DNA of 7,128 nt from Gemmatimonadota bacterium (GTDB taxonomy: Bacteria; Gemmatimonadota; Gemmatimonadetes; Longimicrobiales; UBA6960), in NCBI GenBank assembly GCA_022564535.1, contig JADFLD010000101.1, positions 1 through 7,128 on the forward strand, written 5' to 3'. Positions 6,469-7,128 of the stretch are shown here, in pieces. Within the stretch, counting starts at the first letter, position 1. Every line of letters starts with the position of its first letter. The notes below the pieces were generated by a model, which did no database searches, was not told the DNA's origin, and saw nothing but the letters and a program-made list of their open reading frames with translations. Both the position numbers and the translations under genes were made by a program.

Positions 6469-6999
6469 ATGCCAACCATCAAGTCCTACATCCGCACCGT
6501 TCCGGACTATCCGAAGCAAGGCATTCTCTTCCGTGACGTCACGGGGCTGCTTGAAGACCCGCGCGGACTCCGAATGGCGATCGACCTCATCGTCCATCGC
6601 TACATCGACAAGAAGATCGATGTCGTCGCGGGCATCGAGGCCCGCGGCTTCATCTTCGGATCCGTCGTAGCATACGAGCTGGGCGTCGGCTTCATCCCGC
6701 TACGCAAAGCCGGCAAGCTCCCCGGCGAAGTCGTCGGCGTCGACTACCAACTCGAATACGGGAGCGACCGGTTGGAAATGCACGTGGGCGCGATCCCGGA
6801 GGGTGCCAACGTTCTGCTCATCGACGACCTGATCGCCACGGGCGGAACCGCGACCGCGGCGGTCGAGCTCATCCGGGGTGCTGGGGGTCGAGTGCCCGAG
6901 GCGTGCTTCGTGGTGGACCTGCCCGACCTGGGCGGCACGGCCCGTCTGAAGGCGTCGGGCTGCCCGTCGTTTTCGCTCTGTGCGTTCGAAGGCGGCTAG
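6469..6999 (+). CDS. apt: Adenine phosphoribosyltransferase
   Basis: The 176-residue cytoplasmic enzyme joins adenine and PRPP to give AMP and pyrophosphate in purine salvage. The family signatures are complete: DYPKQGILFRDVTGLLEDP (residues 13-31), IEARGFIFGS (56-65), the flexible-loop region RKAGKLPGEV with LEYGSDRLEMH (79-105), and the PRPP-binding loop VLLIDDLIATGGTATAAVEL (115-134) with the acidic pair Asp119-Asp120. The C-terminal LPDLGGTARL is also typical. The length agrees with the usual 170-185. The start at ATG 6469 gives MPTIKSYIRTVPDYP, matching the normal N-terminus a few residues short of the E. coli protein; earlier in-frame starts would run antisense through the symporter gene. 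No Shine-Dalgarno sequence is visible before this ATG (the upstream bases are pyrimidine-rich), so initiation may be leaderless or SD-independent. Its TAG stop overlaps the stop of the convergent serine hydrolase gene. Confidence 0.95.
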   Translation: MPTIKSYIRTVPDYPKQGILFRDVTGLLEDPRGLRMAIDLIVHRYIDKKIDVVAGIEARGFIFGSVVAYELGVGFIPLRKAGKLPGEVVGVDYQLEYGSDRLEMHVGAIPEGANVLLIDDLIATGGTATAAVELIRGAGGRVPEACFVVDLPDLGGTARLKASGCPSFSLCAFEGG

Positions 7000-7128
7000 G
7001 AGTCGCCTCCCGTAATCGCCGCCGTAATCGCTCGCTGCAGGGGGCCGATATCGACGTATGCGGTGTTCTGGTCCACGCCTCCATTCAAGCGATTCGTGAG
7101 CAGGACCACCACCATGTTTCGGTCTCGG
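6996..7128 (-). CDS. C-terminal end of a beta-lactamase-family serine hydrolase, 5' part outside window
   Basis: Reading the - strand from the right edge gives 43 residues and a TAG stop at 6998-6996. The start of this piece, DRNMVVVLLTNRLNGG, followed by a short Asn/Asp-rich stretch and VDIGPLQRAITAAI, closely resembles the C-termini of class C beta-lactamase/penicillin-binding-protein-like serine hydrolases (Pfam PF00144 type), where a D-(x)-x-VVVLLTNR strand precedes a last helix. The catalytic SxxK and YxN motifs would lie upstream and cannot be checked, so whether it is a peptidase, an esterase or inactive is unknown. The end of the gene contains an imperfect 12-base tandem repeat (7011-7034) encoding the AITA/AIT part of the last helix. 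It is convergent with apt, and the two stop codons share three bases of a CTAG. Confidence 0.7.
   Translation of the reverse strand, partial: RDRNMVVVLLTNRLNGGVDQNTAYVDIGPLQRAITAAITGGDS

Noticed and set aside
6267..6482. N-terminal extension of the symporter to an ATG at 6482
   Set aside because: The extra 72 residues are polar and Arg-rich with no membrane segment, and they would overlap the apt start. The ATG at 6266 directly precedes the first membrane helix.
4129..6597. Open frame of 822 codons on the - strand spanning the symporter, part of fadI and part of apt
   Set aside because: It is Arg/Pro/His-rich, has no recognisable motif, and runs out of frame through two well-supported genes on the same strand and antisense through apt. 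GC-rich DNA commonly yields such stop-free shadows.
7011..7034. 12-base imperfect tandem repeat considered as a regulatory iteron
   Set aside because: Only two copies exist and they lie in frame inside the serine hydrolase C-terminus, encoding a repeated Ala-Ile-Thr, so coding constraint explains them.

Overview
The window is a GC-rich bacterial chromosome segment. Its coding density is high, and start/stop overlaps and tight gene packing are common. A PorV/TraF-like outer-membrane barrel next to a lipoprotein carrying a carboxypeptidase-regulatory-like domain points to a Gram-negative (diderm) host. The overall style resembles Gemmatimonadota or a related environmental lineage. That placement is an impression from protein style and base composition, not a phylogenetic result. 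No rRNA, tRNA, CRISPR array, insertion sequence or phage gene was seen.

Left part (1-3306, + strand): three genes joined head to tail by two ATGA start/stop overlaps. The first is the 3' part of a beta-rich protein with a proline-rich linker. The second is a 456-residue predicted outer-membrane beta-barrel. The third is a 449-residue lipoprotein with a CarboxypepD_reg-like beta domain followed by a GATase1/ThuA-like alpha/beta domain without an evident catalytic cysteine. All three look exported, so this is best read as one co-translated cell-surface module of unknown function. It is the least explained part of the window. A strong GC-rich hairpin (3333-3369) closes it and also lies just past the end of the convergent fadI gene.

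Middle part (3381-6266, - strand): an SLC13/DASS-type sodium:carboxylate symporter (4716-6266) followed 60 bases downstream by a FadI-type thiolase (3381-4655). They are probably one transcription unit. Together they suggest uptake of carboxylates and fatty-acyl/acetoacyl-CoA turnover, though a direct functional link is inference only.

Right part (6267-7128): a roughly 200-base divergent intergenic region separates the symporter from apt (adenine phosphoribosyltransferase, purine salvage, + strand, 6469-6999). The last 133 bases hold the C-terminus of a beta-lactamase-family serine hydrolase on the - strand. Its stop codon overlaps the apt stop codon inside a single palindromic CTAG.

The metabolic genes are ordinary housekeeping or central-metabolism families. 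I did not find convincing evidence of a new defence, mobile or RNA-based system. The three-gene surface module is the only candidate for something undescribed.
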